DNA of 64,000 bases, taken from positions 40,057,001 to 40,121,000 of the forward strand of contig NC_091972.1 of assembly GCF_036711975.1 (NCBI RefSeq), written 5' to 3'. Numbering within the stretch: position 1 is the first letter of the stretch; each line of letters opens with the position of its first letter. Below are positions 9,114 through 20,089 of this stretch, piece by piece. The notes below the pieces were generated by a model. That model was not told where the DNA came from. It searched no databases and was given only the letters and a program-made list of their open reading frames with translations. Source of the stretch: Onthophagus taurus. Its lineage: Eukaryota; Arthropoda; Insecta; Coleoptera; Scarabaeidae. The position numbers and the translations under genes were made by a program.

Positions 9114-9170
9114 TATATGTACCAATATATGTTAACATCAAATTATATTTCTTAACTATGCTATCTACAC
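9114..9170 (+). promoter_or_regulatory. Plus-strand copy of the S-family promoter, no gene behind it
   Basis: TATATGTACCAAT (9114-9126) and TGCTATCTACAC (9159-9170) occur in the family order but on the plus strand and 45 bp apart. The sequence downstream on the plus strand has no S-like frame and instead overlaps the 3' end of the minus-strand gene at 9196. Confidence 0.4.
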
Positions 9171-9195
9171 TTTCAAGAACAAATAAAAATAAGCA

Positions 9196-9573
9196 TTAAG
9201 ACTTTGTTCTTACTGTACCCTTATCGCTACATTGCTCATCTTTGGTGCCTCTAACCGGAGTAAGTTTTGGATCTTGAGGGTTAATTTGTTGAGGGCCACC
9301 ACCGATTGCAGTACCACCACCATTTCCAGCTCCAAGAAGATCACTTCCTGAGATATCTGCAGTCATGATATTCTGTTTTAAAGATCCGGGGTTTGTCGGC
9401 ATCGCATCCGAACGATGTACGAACGCCACTAAAAAGAAATCATACGTCTCAAAAAGACTAATGAAACTTCTTTGATTCTTACTTGTCAGGATTACCGCAA
9501 AGAATTTTTGCCGTAAACCAACTATCGAAACTTTTCGTTTTCCGTTCATTTTCTTTAAAATGAGTCGTCGCAT
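9196..9573 (-). CDS. Small secreted glycine-containing protein, two exons
   Basis: Exon 1 is 9483-9573 and exon 2 is 9196-9428, joined across a 54-bp intron with donor ACAA-GTAAGAAT and acceptor TTCTTTTTAG. The product is 107 aa. A basic N-terminal stretch is followed by a hydrophobic segment (FFAVILTMAFVH) and a likely signal-peptidase site after RSDA near residue 39. The mature part is about 68 aa with a Gly-rich patch (LLGAGNGGGTAIGGG) and a single Cys. I do not recognise a family. The layout (signal exon, then Gly-rich exon) recalls the first coding exons of the DUF745-type genes, but there is no coiled-coil exon. A second ATG nine codons in would give the same signal peptide. Confidence 0.6.
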   Translation of the reverse strand: MRRLILKKMNGKRKVSIVGLRQKFFAVILTSKNQRSFISLFETYDFFLVAFVHRSDAMPTNPGSLKQNIMTADISGSDLLGAGNGGGTAIGGGPQQINPQDPKLTPVRGTKDEQCSDKGTVRTKS

Positions 9574-9889
9574 AATCTCTCCGTGAACAATAAAAGTATG
9601 TGTATAAAAGTTTAAGAAAAAAAATTACTTGTATCAGTCATGTAAAACGTTTTGACATTACGTCAAAATTAATAGTTAATCAATCAAGCCAATCAAATAT
9701 TTTAACCATACTCTGGGTTTATACATTAATATTTAAGTATATAAATTTAAAAAATCTTAGTTCAACAACGAATTGAGATATAAAAAACATTTCAAAGTAA
9801 CTTTAATGAAAATTTGATTTGCCATAAATTATTTCTGCGTGTTTGATTGTTGTAGATATGTATTGAGAGTAGAAATTTAAGAAATTGAG
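9574..9889. other. AT-rich intergenic, no gene seen
   Basis: Contains the upstream region of the secreted gene (a CTTTTATACAC TATA-like word near 9600-9615 on the minus strand) and the flank of the LINE that begins at about 9890. Confidence 0.4.
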
Positions 9890-10128
9890 ATATAATAATA
9901 ATAATAATAATATATCTCTTTATTATCCAACAGGAAGACCCAATTACAGGATAATGTACAACAAAGAGAAGAAAAGGTAAAGTGAGATGTGAAGCGCACA
10001 GAACAAAAATTAATAGCAATTCAGATAAATTCAAAACAAAAACAAGAGAAAAAAAAAGTAATAATAATAATATGTCACAATAGGGATATTTTACAAATTA
10101 CAAAATTAATAAGGGATAAGTATATAGT

Positions 10129-12870
10129 TTAAGTGGTAACTTCATTATTTGCGTTCCGTGCCATAGCGATCGGCACCTGGTATGTGTTGCTATTCCTAAT
10201 ACCAAGTCTGGGTATAATGAATCCAACTCGAGCAAGAAGTGAAGGTGAGCCGACAGTACAATTGACGATGTTCGATAAAAATTTTCTACTAGCATCTTCT
10301 CTACGATTGTTCAAAGATGAAAAATTAAATTCTTCCAATAACGCAACGTAGTCAACACCTCGCTCCGGATACTGACCAACTGTTTTAAAATGTAAGTATT
10401 TTAAGAACCTCTTTTGCACTCTCTCGAGCATGAGCTGGTGAGAAGTATAATAAGGATACCAAACCATAGAACCATATTCCAATTTTGTACGAACAAACGC
10501 ATAGAAAAGTACTGTTAATGCAGCTACGTTGTTAAATTTTTTACATTGCCTGATGATGAAACTCAATGCACCAGAGGCTGACTTTACTATAGCGTTAACA
10601 TGGTCTTTGAATTGCAACTGGTCATCGAATAAGACACCCAAATCTCGAATAGCGCGTTCTCTGCGTATTGCTTCAACTCCCACACTATAATTAAACCTTA
10701 ATGGGTTATTACACCTTGTGTGAAATACGACAACGCATTTTGCTATGTTAAGGTCAATTCCATTCTGTATTGACCAGGAACTGATAATGTTCAGATTGCG
10801 CTGTAAGATAACACAGTCTTCAGGAGATGTTACACGAGCGAATATCTTTAGGTCATCGGCGTAAGCAAGCACATTACAATCAAGTCGTCGTAATAGATCG
10901 TTCAGATAAACATTGAATAGAAGGGGACCCAGGTTGGAACCCTGTGGAACACCAGAGCCAGCAGTGAACGTATTAAATTTAAAACCGTTGTAGCTCACAT
11001 AGCAAAGTCTATTGGAGAGGTAAGATGAAATTAAATCCACGAAATCATTGGTAAATCCAAGACTGCAGCGTTTAGAAAGAAGTATTCCATGATCTAATCT
11101 ATCAAATGCCTTTGTAAAATCTGTGTAAATTATGTCAACTTGTTCCCGTTTATCCATGTGCTCGCTGATGAACTGCGTTACCTCTGCTAAATTAGTCATA
11201 GTTGAACGACCAGTCATAAATCCGTACTGATGATCAGATATGTATGGGCAACACAGTAACTCATTCTGGAGTATAGCAACATTTCGAAGACTTTTGAGCA
11301 ATTGTTCAAAATGCTAATAGGTCGGTAATTTTCAATACTAAATCTGTCTCCCTTCTTAAAAACCGGCGTTATCCGAGTTTTTTTCCATACTGCAGGAAAA
11401 GTTTTAGTTTTTAAGCATAAATTAAACATAAAGGTTAAAGGTTTGCTGAGGAAGGGTGCACAATCTTTAATAATAAAACTCGGGAGACCGTCGTCGCCAG
11501 CGGTAGAGTCATTCTTTAGTCGTTTCATACAGATTTTTACCTCCTCGATAGAAAATGGAGTAATGTAGAAGGGTCCAGGCCAGTTGACTTGCTGGTTACA
11601 GTTACCGATAGTTGTAAGTCCAGGATTGAAAGCTTCAGAAAACAAGACAGAGAAGGCCTGCACTATTTCCAGGGGATCAGAGATTTCAGAGCCAGCAAAG
11701 GTCATGCAGCCTGGAATACGCGAATTACCATGTTTCTGATTCACGTAACGCCAGAAATTTTTGGGGTTGGTCAATATACAAGTTTCGGTATTCACGAGAT
11801 AAGCCTGATAATCAGAAACTATTGCATCCTTGGATAAACGACGCAACCTAACATATTCATCGTAATATGATAGCTGTTTAGAACTCTTCCACTTCTTAAA
11901 GTAGTGCTCCTTCATATTCAATATACGCTTAGTGCTTCCAGTAAAAAAATAGAGGAAATTTCGACGGCGATAAGCAGTATTTGGGTACATGTTTTTCAAT
12001 AACGTTATAGATATTATAGTAAAATTTTTCCACAGCAATATTAATATCCGAGCACATCAATATATCAGACCAGACAACACGACCAATATCGTCATACAAT
12101 CCACGAAAGTCCGCTTTACGGAAGTTAAAACGAAGGTTGTTATTTGATGGAAACACTAGAGCATCTTCAATATTCTGAGATTTAATGGAGATGTTCAGTG
12201 CAGGATGATTAAAGTTTTCAGTAAGTAAGGGTGCAACGTCACGCTCTGCAGTTACTTCGCAGTTAAAGTTAGTAAATACTAAGTCGAGTATCCTACCTCT
12301 AGAGTTGTAGATATGGTTATGTTGAACTAGGTTTAAAGTATCAACAAAGTTCTTCAAAAGGAAAGATTTGCGGTCGAGGCTATTCTCGGACATCACAAAA
12401 CGGAAGCAATTAAAGTCGCCACAAATTATAATATTCTTTCCAATCAAGCTGATACTAAGCGAATCAAGAAACAGTTCCAAATCATCCAGCGGAACATCAG
12501 GAGGTATGTACAGTGTAATAATAAATATGCTGATCGAGAAATAGACACATTTACCAACAACCACATCAATTAGCGGGGCAAGATTTATAATCTCGGACAT
12601 ATCACAGTTGAAAAATTTGGTTTGCTGACTGCAGGCAATAAGAACGCCACCGCCCACTCTTCTATCCACAAGACGGTGATTACGATCATTTCTAATTACA
12701 TTAAATGTAGTAGGCAGTAACTCAGAGTTGGTGATGTCCGGAGACAGCCATGTTTCGGTAAGCAAAATAATATCGAAATCGGTAGAATTTGTGGCTGTGT
12801 ATAATTGGTGAGTTTTTGTTCGTAGTCCTTGCACATTCTGATAAAATAAACGAAGTGTGTGGGTCTTCTT
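10129..12870 (-). pseudogene. LINE ORF2: endonuclease-reverse transcriptase, frameshifted
   Basis: The N-terminal apurinic-type endonuclease occupies about 12,870-12,150, with RVGGGVLIA and IICGDFNC recognisable. A frameshift near 11,935-12,000 leads into the linker and the first RT blocks (ITPVFKKGDRFSIENYRPIS). A second frameshift near 11,290 leads into the rest of the RT, which reads open to 10,129. This part contains YTDFTKAFDRLDH, GVPQGSNLGPLLFN and the catalytic LAYADDLKIF, then the conserved C-terminal region. Catalytic residues are present, but two frameshifts make this copy defective. It would act in nuclear target-primed reverse transcription. Confidence 0.85.
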
Positions 12871-12881
12871 GTTGGATTCTA

Positions 12882-13676
12882 TTAGTTTCCCCGTTGGATA
12901 CTTCGGTCACTGTCAGATGATACAATTCTAGGTGACCCATTCACATATTTAATTCTTATGTTCACCTCGCCGGCGGCAATGCGGGTATCAAGCTGTGTTT
13001 TGAGAGATTTGTAGAAAGAATTTTGCAACGGTGTTTTGTCTGTTGTTAAAACAACAGCTTTGAACTTATCAGATTTTAATAATGACTTAATATTCCTAAG
13101 AACATTGTGAACTACATCAGAGGAGGAAAAAGAGATTTTCAATGGGCGCTTGCGATTCAATATCGACGGATCAAATTTACCCAATCGCTTTACAGTAAAA
13201 TTAGGTGTCTGGACTTTCAAATAGTTAAGTATCTCTTTTATAGATCTAACATCATCATTTTGCTGGTCAACTTTACTACCATCCGGAAGCTCAGGCAAGT
13301 TGAATGCTACTAGATTACTCTTACGTTTTTCCCGGTCCGAAATCTCTTGAACAATGCTTTCAACATATGACTGATCCACAGCCGGTCCCGCAGTAACGGT
13401 GGAGGCGGCAGAAGAACGTTCAGTTCTAAGGATTTCCAGATCATTCTGCAGGGTTACAACAAGGCTTGTTAGTTCGTGTAACTTTGTTAGTTGTTGCTTA
13501 AGATCAGCACATGTTGGACAATGAAAAGTCAATTTCCGATTTTTAGATTTTAGCAACTGAGATTCATTTCTTGATAAACCACTGCATGAAGTATGAATAA
13601 AAGTACGACATAGGTCGCAAGAAATCTCAATTGTAGGGTTTAGGTCACCCAAATATACACCACAATTAGTACTCAT
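12882..13676 (-). CDS. LINE ORF1 protein with PHD-like zinc finger, open
   Basis: Encodes 264 aa starting at ATG 13,676. Residues about 5-60 hold a Cys/His-rich PHD-type finger (C..., SCDLCRTFIHTSC, FHCPTC). A coiled coil follows (about 58-90, LKQQLTKLHELTSLVVTLQN). Then comes an RNA-binding-like middle and C-terminal region (KSNLVAFNLPE ... RPLKISFSS). This arrangement is known for ORF1 of CR1-clade and related insect LINEs, where the protein coats the element RNA. The frame is uninterrupted although ORF2 next door is broken, which suggests a fairly recent insertion. It stops 12 bp before the region where ORF2 begins. Confidence 0.75.
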   Translation of the reverse strand: MSTNCGVYLGDLNPTIEISCDLCRTFIHTSCSGLSRNESQLLKSKNRKLTFHCPTCADLKQQLTKLHELTSLVVTLQNDLEILRTERSSAASTVTAGPAVDQSYVESIVQEISDREKRKSNLVAFNLPELPDGSKVDQQNDDVRSIKEILNYLKVQTPNFTVKRLGKFDPSILNRKRPLKISFSSSDVVHNVLRNIKSLLKSDKFKAVVLTTDKTPLQNSFYKSLKTQLDTRIAAGEVNIRIKYVNGSPRIVSSDSDRSIQRGN

Positions 13677-13960
13677 AATCACTCAAAGTGGGATATGGAT
13701 AGGTAGTACACTTTCACGCTGGCGGGCCGATACCAGCGACTTAAACAGAGATACGGGCCGCGGAAGACAAGGAAATAGGTAATGGTGAGAAAGAACAAAG
13801 CAAAAGAAAGAAAAAAAAAATTAGATAAATCCAAACTAGAACCAACAAACGCGAGGATTTTGATTTGCCCTGTACATACGATGATAGAAGGAGAGAACTC
13901 ACGTTCAAGCAAAAAGTGGCCGAGATGAAACACGTTTCAACAAACACCGAAACCACTTAC

Positions 13961-14303
13961 GGTTATCAATATAACACATATGAAGTTGTTACTGCCTATT
14001 TATTAATTTATAGGTTCAAAAACAAACAGCACTGATATTATAAAGGTATACTAGGTCCCCAGATAAGAAGAAAAAAGTAACAGAAGCGCGTATTTACCAA
14101 GAAAAACCACCTTAAAACGGAGCGCGACAGAAAGTGGACTACACAGTCTCACGTCTAAAACTATTTAGACGAGATATGAGATATGAGAATTGAGGATGAA
14201 ATAAAGCACGTTTTAAATTGAATCTTTAAACGCATTTCTGAAAATGATATCGAGCCTATTTTAGTGTACTTTGCCTAACAATGTGCAATTATGAGGAATT
14301 GAA
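13961..14303. other. LINE 5' flank, unassigned
   Basis: Could include the 5' UTR of the LINE. No gene or clear terminal feature seen. Confidence 0.35.
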
Positions 14304-14429
14304 GATAGAGTAAGTTCTTTTAAAAATTATATAAGCGATAAGTATGGTAGTATAAATTGTAACCTTCTAGGAAACAATAAACTATTATTAGTAAGTTCTT
14401 TGTGGTAGTTATGGTAATGGCATGTATCG

Positions 14430-14960
14430 ACATAAGTTAGCTCGTATGAATATTGAAAGATCACATGCTTACCCTCATCTGATTTAGGGAACAATATTAA
14501 GGCATCTTAGACGATGTCAAGATTGATATTGAGGCATATTAAGAACAACATCTACACTAGATAGTTAGAGAACAGTTAAATACTATGTTCAGGCATGTCA
14601 AAGAATGTTGTGACTGTGACACATTACTTACAAGATGTAAAGTTTAATGTGACTATCGAGACTAATTTAGGACAATCTTAAGAGATATCATAGACAATGT
14701 TAAGGCATTGTTAGAAACAGCATGAGGAGTGAATAAGCGATGTTGTGGAATGTCAAAGATGCTATGGAATGTGCTTAATAACGATATTAAGGGATTTTAA
14801 ATTTAATGTTGAGAGATATTGCGAATGGTATCGAGAATAATTAGAAAGAGTTAACATGAACGACATCGAGAAATGTTGGAAAGGGCATCGAGATTAATTG
14901 GAAACGATAGTAATAAGTGATAAAACGATGTAGCGACAAGTAAATCTGGACTAGATACAC
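14430..14960. repeat. Degenerate minisatellite built on GACAATGTTAAGGCAT-like words
   Basis: Words such as ATGTTAAGGCAT, GATATTGAGGCATATTA, GATGTCAAG and AATGTCAAAG recur every 25-40 bp with heavy decay. The same texture resumes at 16,430-16,560 beyond the piggyBac end, so the piggyBac probably inserted into this block. Confidence 0.45.
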
Positions 14961-14989
14961 GAAATTGTGTTATGACGATATTTAGGCAT

Positions 14990-16170
14990 ATTTTAGCAAT
15001 ATCATTAACGTTTAGAGATGCAATACCAGATGATTCACTAGCAGATTTTGAAAGTGATGAGTTTGACGGTGAAAGCAGTAATGACATTTTGGACTTTATC
15101 GTGTGATACATACACGATAAAGTCCAAAATGTTTGTAGGACGAACATGGAGATATATTTCCCCGACAAACAAAGGTATAGAATATGCTAAATATGATGCT
15201 GCACTCACTGCAAATTCTGAGAGTGTAGAAACCGTGGAGCAATGTTTTGACTTGTTTATAAATGATGAAATCATGGTCATTATAATTACTCATACGAATG
15301 GAAAAGCGACTGAATTTTACAAAGTGAATTCAAATAAAATATGGAAACCGGTAGACCGTATAGAACTGAAGGCATTTTTTTGCATTTTACTTATTAATGG
15401 CCGAAAAATAAACGATAAGTTGATAAGCAGCTTTGAGAATTGTTATAAATATTATAGCAAGAAATTGCAGGAATAATTTGGAGCGTCTAATGTAGGTATT
15501 GTTGATGAACAATTAGTTACGATGTCCATTCAAGGTGTACATGCCGAGTAAGCCGGGAAAATATGGGCTGAAAGTGTGGGCCCTACGTGATGATAATACA
15601 TTTTATTGTTCTAATTTTTAAGTTTATTTGGGGAAATGCGGAAGCACAGCGGAGGGGCATTTCTAATGAAGAGAATAATTACAAAGCTAAATAATATTAG
15701 GTTAATTATTACAATTCAACAAAGAGTGGAGTGGATGTTTTAGATAAAATACTTTTGCCGGGGATGAACACTACGTTGGCCACTGTCGCTTTTTTTACAT
15801 CACCTAGATATTAGAGCCTATAATGCATTTGTACTCTGGCAACTCAAAAATCCGGATTGGGCTGCTGGTAATATAAAAACAAGAACAAAACAGTTTTTTG
15901 AAAATTTATCTGAGCAGTTAGTTTCCGCAAATATAGACAACACAGCATTCATTTCCATTATGCAGTAGGATTTTTGAAACACATTGTGGGCGCAATTAAA
16001 AGACCGAAAAATAAATAAACAAACGAGGAAAATATTAGGAAAATGCTCAAGGTGTAGCATGTGTGTCGGAAACGACAATAAATCTGTGATGAATACAAAA
16101 TAAAATGTGACATTTGTCAAAAATATGTATGTTTGTAATGTACATTCTACATGTACAACAAACATTGATT
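14990..16170 (+). pseudogene. piggyBac transposase, decayed (copy A)
   Basis: The plus strand starts with an acidic N-terminal segment (IPDDSLADFESDEFDG). The DDE_Tnp_1_7 core follows at 15,048-15,476 (TVEQCFDLFINDEIMVIII, then WKPVDRIELKAFFCILLING). Later fragments read LISSFENCYKYYSKKL, SKPGKYGLKVWALRDDNTF and SGVDVLDKILLPG in different frames. Near 16,045-16,140 comes the C-terminal Cys-rich domain (CSRCSMCVGNDNKS, CDICQKYVC). Several stops and deletions, including loss of much of the middle catalytic region, mean it cannot be active. Copy B at 20.1-21.5 kb is a sister copy. Confidence 0.8.
15086..15130. repeat. Perfect palindrome, 19-bp arms, 7-bp loop
   Basis: Arms 15,086-15,104 and 15,112-15,130 are exact inverted copies around GATACAT. 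Copy B has only one arm-like sequence at 20,210-20,227, so the palindrome arose in copy A after the duplication or was lost in B. Confidence 0.85.
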
Positions 16171-16865
16171 GATACATAAAATCAATTGCAAAGATGAATA
16201 AACATTTTTTTATGTTACATATCACTGATATAATTTATCTTAGAAATAAACTAAATCAAAATCATTATGGTAAAAGCTTAATTTTTATACTCTATCTCTA
16301 TACAAACAAAAACTGTTCGGGTCTCAGTTGACCCAGGCACCGTCCGCCGCAGTTGGCGAAACGTCAGTACTGCGAGGGTTAATATTGAACCATGTTTGTA
16401 ACAATATTTAGTATAAATAAACAATGCGGGGTATCATAGCCGACATCGAGCGTAGATAGGGACAATGTTAAGGTAGGGCAGGTATGATGTAGCGGGATAT
16501 TAGGGCCCTGAGGCACTGTGTTAGGACAATGATATGTTATTGAGAGAGATTATCTCGTTACAAGGCAAGTTTTCTCCCCATAAAGTCAATATCTTTATTT
16601 CATCTGACTTGTAAACATAAATTTGTACTAATAAAAATTAATGCATTTTGTCGAATAACGTATAAGTATTTTGAAAGAAAGTAAGTTTACTTTTCATCAT
16701 GAATAAGATGCATAAAAATTATATAGAGCCAATAATACAAATTGGGGGTTTCTTTTTAATCTTTTTATATTACATTACATTACATAGAATACATATCGGG
16801 TAGGCGGACCAACCAACCTTGCACCGCGACCCTAAGGATCTATTGTACCCCGATAGATATCGTTA

Positions 16866-18984
16866 TCAAATTTCACCGTGCAGTCCAATGCTCTTAACGA
16901 ACATTAATACCTTGCTCGGCGAAAGGTCATTCAGATCTTTTGAGGAGATAAACTGCGACCCAAAAATCGAGAATCTGATACGGTTAACGGCAGGGCAGTG
17001 GCATAAAACATGCTCAACCGTCTCTGCTTCCTCCGCACATAGTCGGCATTCAACATCGTCGGCTAAACCCAACAAGTTGAGGTGTGCTTTTAATCGGCAG
17101 TGCCCAGTAAAAACACCCATTAGAACTTTTATGCTACTACGGGCAAGTCCTAAAATATTCCCGGGTTTGACAGTGGCGATGTTAATAAACACCTTAGCAT
17201 GTCTCATTCCAGGAGAACTGGTCCACAGTAGGCGAAGTCTCTCTTCAGCCCACAGTCCAATCCTATATTTGGCCATCGCAAATGATACACCAACTGCTGG
17301 TTCCGGTCCCACAAACGCTTCAGCGCTGACATCTCGTGCTAGCTTATCTGCCGCTTCATTGCCAGCAACCCCAGAGTGACCCGGGACCCAGATCAGAGAG
17401 ACTCTGTTATCACAACTCAGTGTGTTTAATGTTCTCTTACAATCATTAACCAGACCCGACACCGTTTTCACGGCTTGCAGCGCCTGGTGCAGAGCGGCTT
17501 GACTGTCTGAGAAAATTCGTACTGTCAAGTTCTTCAACCCTCTTTCAAGAAGGATTTTAGCACCCATGTCTAGCAACTTTCTCTATATGCAAATGCAGAG
17601 GAGATAGGCCAAGCAGAACCTCCATTGCTAGAGTTGGCGTTGTGCCTATCGCACCAGAGATTGCCAATCCAGCTACTCGTTGAATTCGTGAAAGTTTACT
17701 GATAACTGAAGTCTGTCGGACTTTCCTATACCAGGCTGCTGTTCCGGGGCGCTTTGCCTTGCAGGAATAGCCCGCTGTGGCATTATCGGCCCTCATCATC
17801 AGGCTTCCTGGGAAGTGAGTCTGCATGAGAAGCTCCAACGAGGCTCTGCTAGAGTCCGTAAAACTACCGTCAGGCCGCCTAAGTGAGCCCAGGGGTAGTG
17901 CCGGATCTCTAGCGAGAATCTTGTGAATTCTTGCACTGCTGGGTGTGTTTTTCACTCCCTCACAGAACCTCCTCCAAGACTCTCTTTTTGCCTTACGTAT
18001 GTTTTTGGTGTAATTCGTTAGAGCCTGTTTATATTTCTCCCATTCACCTAATATCTTGGCCAGGTTGAAAACCTTTCGGACCTCTTGTCTTTCGGAGCTA
18101 AGAGATTCGTTCCACCAGGGTGTGCCCCGATTACTACTTTTCACCTTCAGTGGACTGCTACTGTGATATGCAGAGCGAATTGCCACAGAGATCTGCTCCG
18201 TGGCTATTTCAACCTGATCACAGTTCCTAACTAGGTTATCTGCAAGGCAACTCTTAAACAGATCCCAATTAGTGCTACGGGGATTACGGTACGTACAGTC
18301 CGATTTCATCCCTAGATCAATTTTAAATTGAATATGTCTATGATCTGAACACGACGGTTCAGAGGATACCCTTCAGGAGGTTATCTTAAAGCTTAATATA
18401 ATTGAGCTGAACGTAATGTCAAGTACCTCTGCTCTATTTCTGGTAACAAAGGTTGGTTTGGCGCCTACATTATTAACAGTAAGCCCCTCCCCTAATAGGT
18501 AGTCAAAAAGTAACTCACCTCTTTCATTTGTGTTGGTGCTTGCCCACATTGTGTGATGGGCATTGGCGTCACATCCAACAACAACTTGCAGGTTATTCCT
18601 CCGGCTGCAGGCAATTATCTCTCGCACAGCGGCCGGAGGAAGGTCATTTTCCGTTCCGGGGAAGTATGCCGAGCAGATGACAATTTCTGTCCAGCCCTTC
18701 TCACCTCGGATTCTCAGAACCGCAGCCACACAATCGCGGTCGCTATGCTCTGAGATTAAGAAAGCATTAATGTTGTTCCTGATAAGTAAACAAGCTCTGG
18801 GTCTATCTCCTGAGTAAAGTAACTTACCGGATAAATTACCGAGTCCGCTGATGCGCCCGGTATTGGCGAGCCATGGTTCCTGAATGAGGGCAATATCAAT
18901 TCGCTTACTCATCCAGGTTCTGCTAAGGACAGCCGCCCTAGCGTGCTGCAGGTTTACCTGTAAACAGTTAATAGACTTATCCAC
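16866..18984 (-). pseudogene. LINE ORF2 lacking its reverse transcriptase (copy A)
   Basis: ORF2 starts at ATG 18,984 with an endonuclease domain (NCLQVNLQHARAA, ALIQEPW, VVGCDANAHHTMW). An in-frame TGA near 18,373 follows. The linker reads open from 18,309 (GTPWWNESLSSERQEVRK) to KAKRPGTAAWYRKV, where the whole RT has been removed in frame. The frame is then lost at the second deletion near 17,576. RNase H continues in 17,576-16,866 (FSDSQAA, SLIWVPGHSGVAGNEAADKL), followed by a C-terminal Cys/His knuckle (CRLCAEEAETVEHVLCHC). It cannot retrotranspose on its own. Confidence 0.85.
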
Positions 18985-19004
18985 TGAGCTGAGTACAGTT
19001 TCCC

Positions 19005-19417
19005 CTACTTACCTCTCGCATGGGATGGAGCAGCCGTCCCACCGGGCCCTCTCATTCCAGCGCGCCCTCTCGAGCCTCGGGCAGGAGTCGAGGACTTTCC
19101 TCTTTCTCCACTCTCCCGTGGTGCAGAACGAGCACCTGCACGACGCCCCCTGCTGGACACCCCGGCACGTGCGGATATCCCACCTCGGCCGGGTTTCACA
19201 CCTGGCGATCTTTTCACGCGCTTGGCGCTTGTTGCCGCGGGAGCTGATGATGTCGATGGGGCGACTGTCACAGCCTCCGTCGTCTCGGTAGTAGGTGCGG
19301 GATTCTCCACTCCCTTTCCTTTCAGTCGGAACTGAATTCTTCCATATCCGAAGTACGGCCGCCAGCACAGTTCTTCCAGGGCGTTGCAAGACACTTCGTC
19401 AACCGCGAAGGTCCCTG
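19005..19417 (-). pseudogene. LINE ORF1 C-terminal fragment (copy A)
   Basis: An open frame ends 20 bp before ORF2 and is rich in Arg, Gly, Ser and Pro (GRRAGARSAPRESGERG), as expected of a nucleic-acid-binding tail. It is cut at 19,417 by the duplication junction; beyond that the frame is accidental. Local GC content is far above the surroundings. Confidence 0.5.
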
Positions 19418-20089
19418 AAGATATAGTAAGTTCTTTTAAAAATTGTATAAGCGATAAGTATTGTAGTATAAATTGTAACCTTCTGGGAAACAATAAACTA
19501 TTATTAGTAAGTTCTTTGTGGTAGTTATGGTAATGGCATGTATCGATATAAGTTAGCTCGTATGAATATTGAAAGATCACATGCTTACCCTCACCTGATT
19601 TAGGGAACAATATTGAGGCATGTTAGACGATGTCAAGAGATATCAAGATTGATATTGAGGCATATTAAGAACAACATCTACACTAGATAGTTAAATACTA
19701 TGTTAAGGCATGTCAAAGAATGTTGTGACTGTGACACATTACTTACAAGATGTAAAGTGGAATGTGACTATCGAGACTAATTTAGGACAATCTTAAGAGA
19801 TATCATAGACAATGTTAAGGCATATTAGAAACAGCATGAGGAGTGAATAAGCGATGTTGTGGAATGTCAAAGATGATATGGAATGTGCTTAATAACGATA
19901 TTAAGGGATTTTAAATTTGGTGTTGAGAGATGTAGCGAATGGTATCGAGAATAATTAGAAAGAGTTAACATGAACGACATCGAGAAATGTTGGAAAGGGC
20001 ATCGAGATTAATTGAAAACGATGGTAATAAGTGATAAAGCGATGTAGCGATAAGTAAATCTGGACTAGATACACGAAATTGTGTGATGA

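Larger units (their letters stand above)
9890..13960 (-). mobile_element. Nearly full-length LINE (CR1/jockey group) with (TAA)n tail
   Basis: A minus-strand non-LTR retrotransposon. The 3' tail is an ATA/TTA run at 9892-9912, typical of LINEs ending in short repeats instead of poly(A). ORF1 (12,882-13,676) and ORF2 (10,129 to about 12,870) are both present, in the normal order. The 5' limit is uncertain and could reach 14.2 kb. ORF1 is open; ORF2 has two frameshifts. Confidence 0.8.
14990..16378 (+). mobile_element. piggyBac-like element relic, copy A
   Basis: The right end is preserved: a GTCTCAGTTGACCC subterminal word and ...GCGAGGG at 16,378 directly followed by TTAA (16,379-16,382), the piggyBac target site. 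The left terminus (TTAACCC) was not found. The internal transposase gene is broken. A palindrome with 19-bp arms (15,086-15,130) interrupts copy A but not copy B. Confidence 0.75.
14304..18020. repeat. Tandem duplication, unit A
   Basis: This stretch matches 19,418-24,749 in the same orientation and order: decayed minisatellite, piggyBac relic, second minisatellite block, then the 3' part of an RNase H LINE. Differences are point changes plus large deletions on the A side inside the LINE (about 347 bp and about 1.1 kb relative to B). Unit A continues beyond the shared part to about 19,417 with the 5' part of its LINE, where unit B starts abruptly. Confidence 0.85.
16765..19417 (-). mobile_element. 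RNase H-bearing LINE (I/LOA/R1-like), copy A, internally deleted
   Basis: Minus-strand LINE with a short tandem tail (TACAT on plus, 16,771-16,786). It keeps the ORF1 end, the endonuclease, the linker, a fused remnant of the post-RT region and RNase H. The reverse transcriptase domain is missing: about 1.1 kb is absent compared with copy B, with a further 347-bp gap in the RNase H region. The 5' end is cut at the junction with duplication unit B. Confidence 0.8.

Noticed and set aside
15048..15476. 142-codon plus-strand frame as an active host domesticated piggyBac gene
   Set aside because: It is a fragment with flanking stops, a palindrome in its 5' part and a sister copy decayed at other sites; no sign of preserved function.
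16819..17379. 186-codon plus-strand frame, repeated at 22,086-22,646
   Set aside because: Antisense to RNase H in both LINE copies; it is conserved only because the LINE is duplicated.
18553..19291. Several plus-strand open frames of 66-135 codons
   Set aside because: They are antisense to the LINE endonuclease and the GC-rich ORF1 tail and share their composition; shadows.
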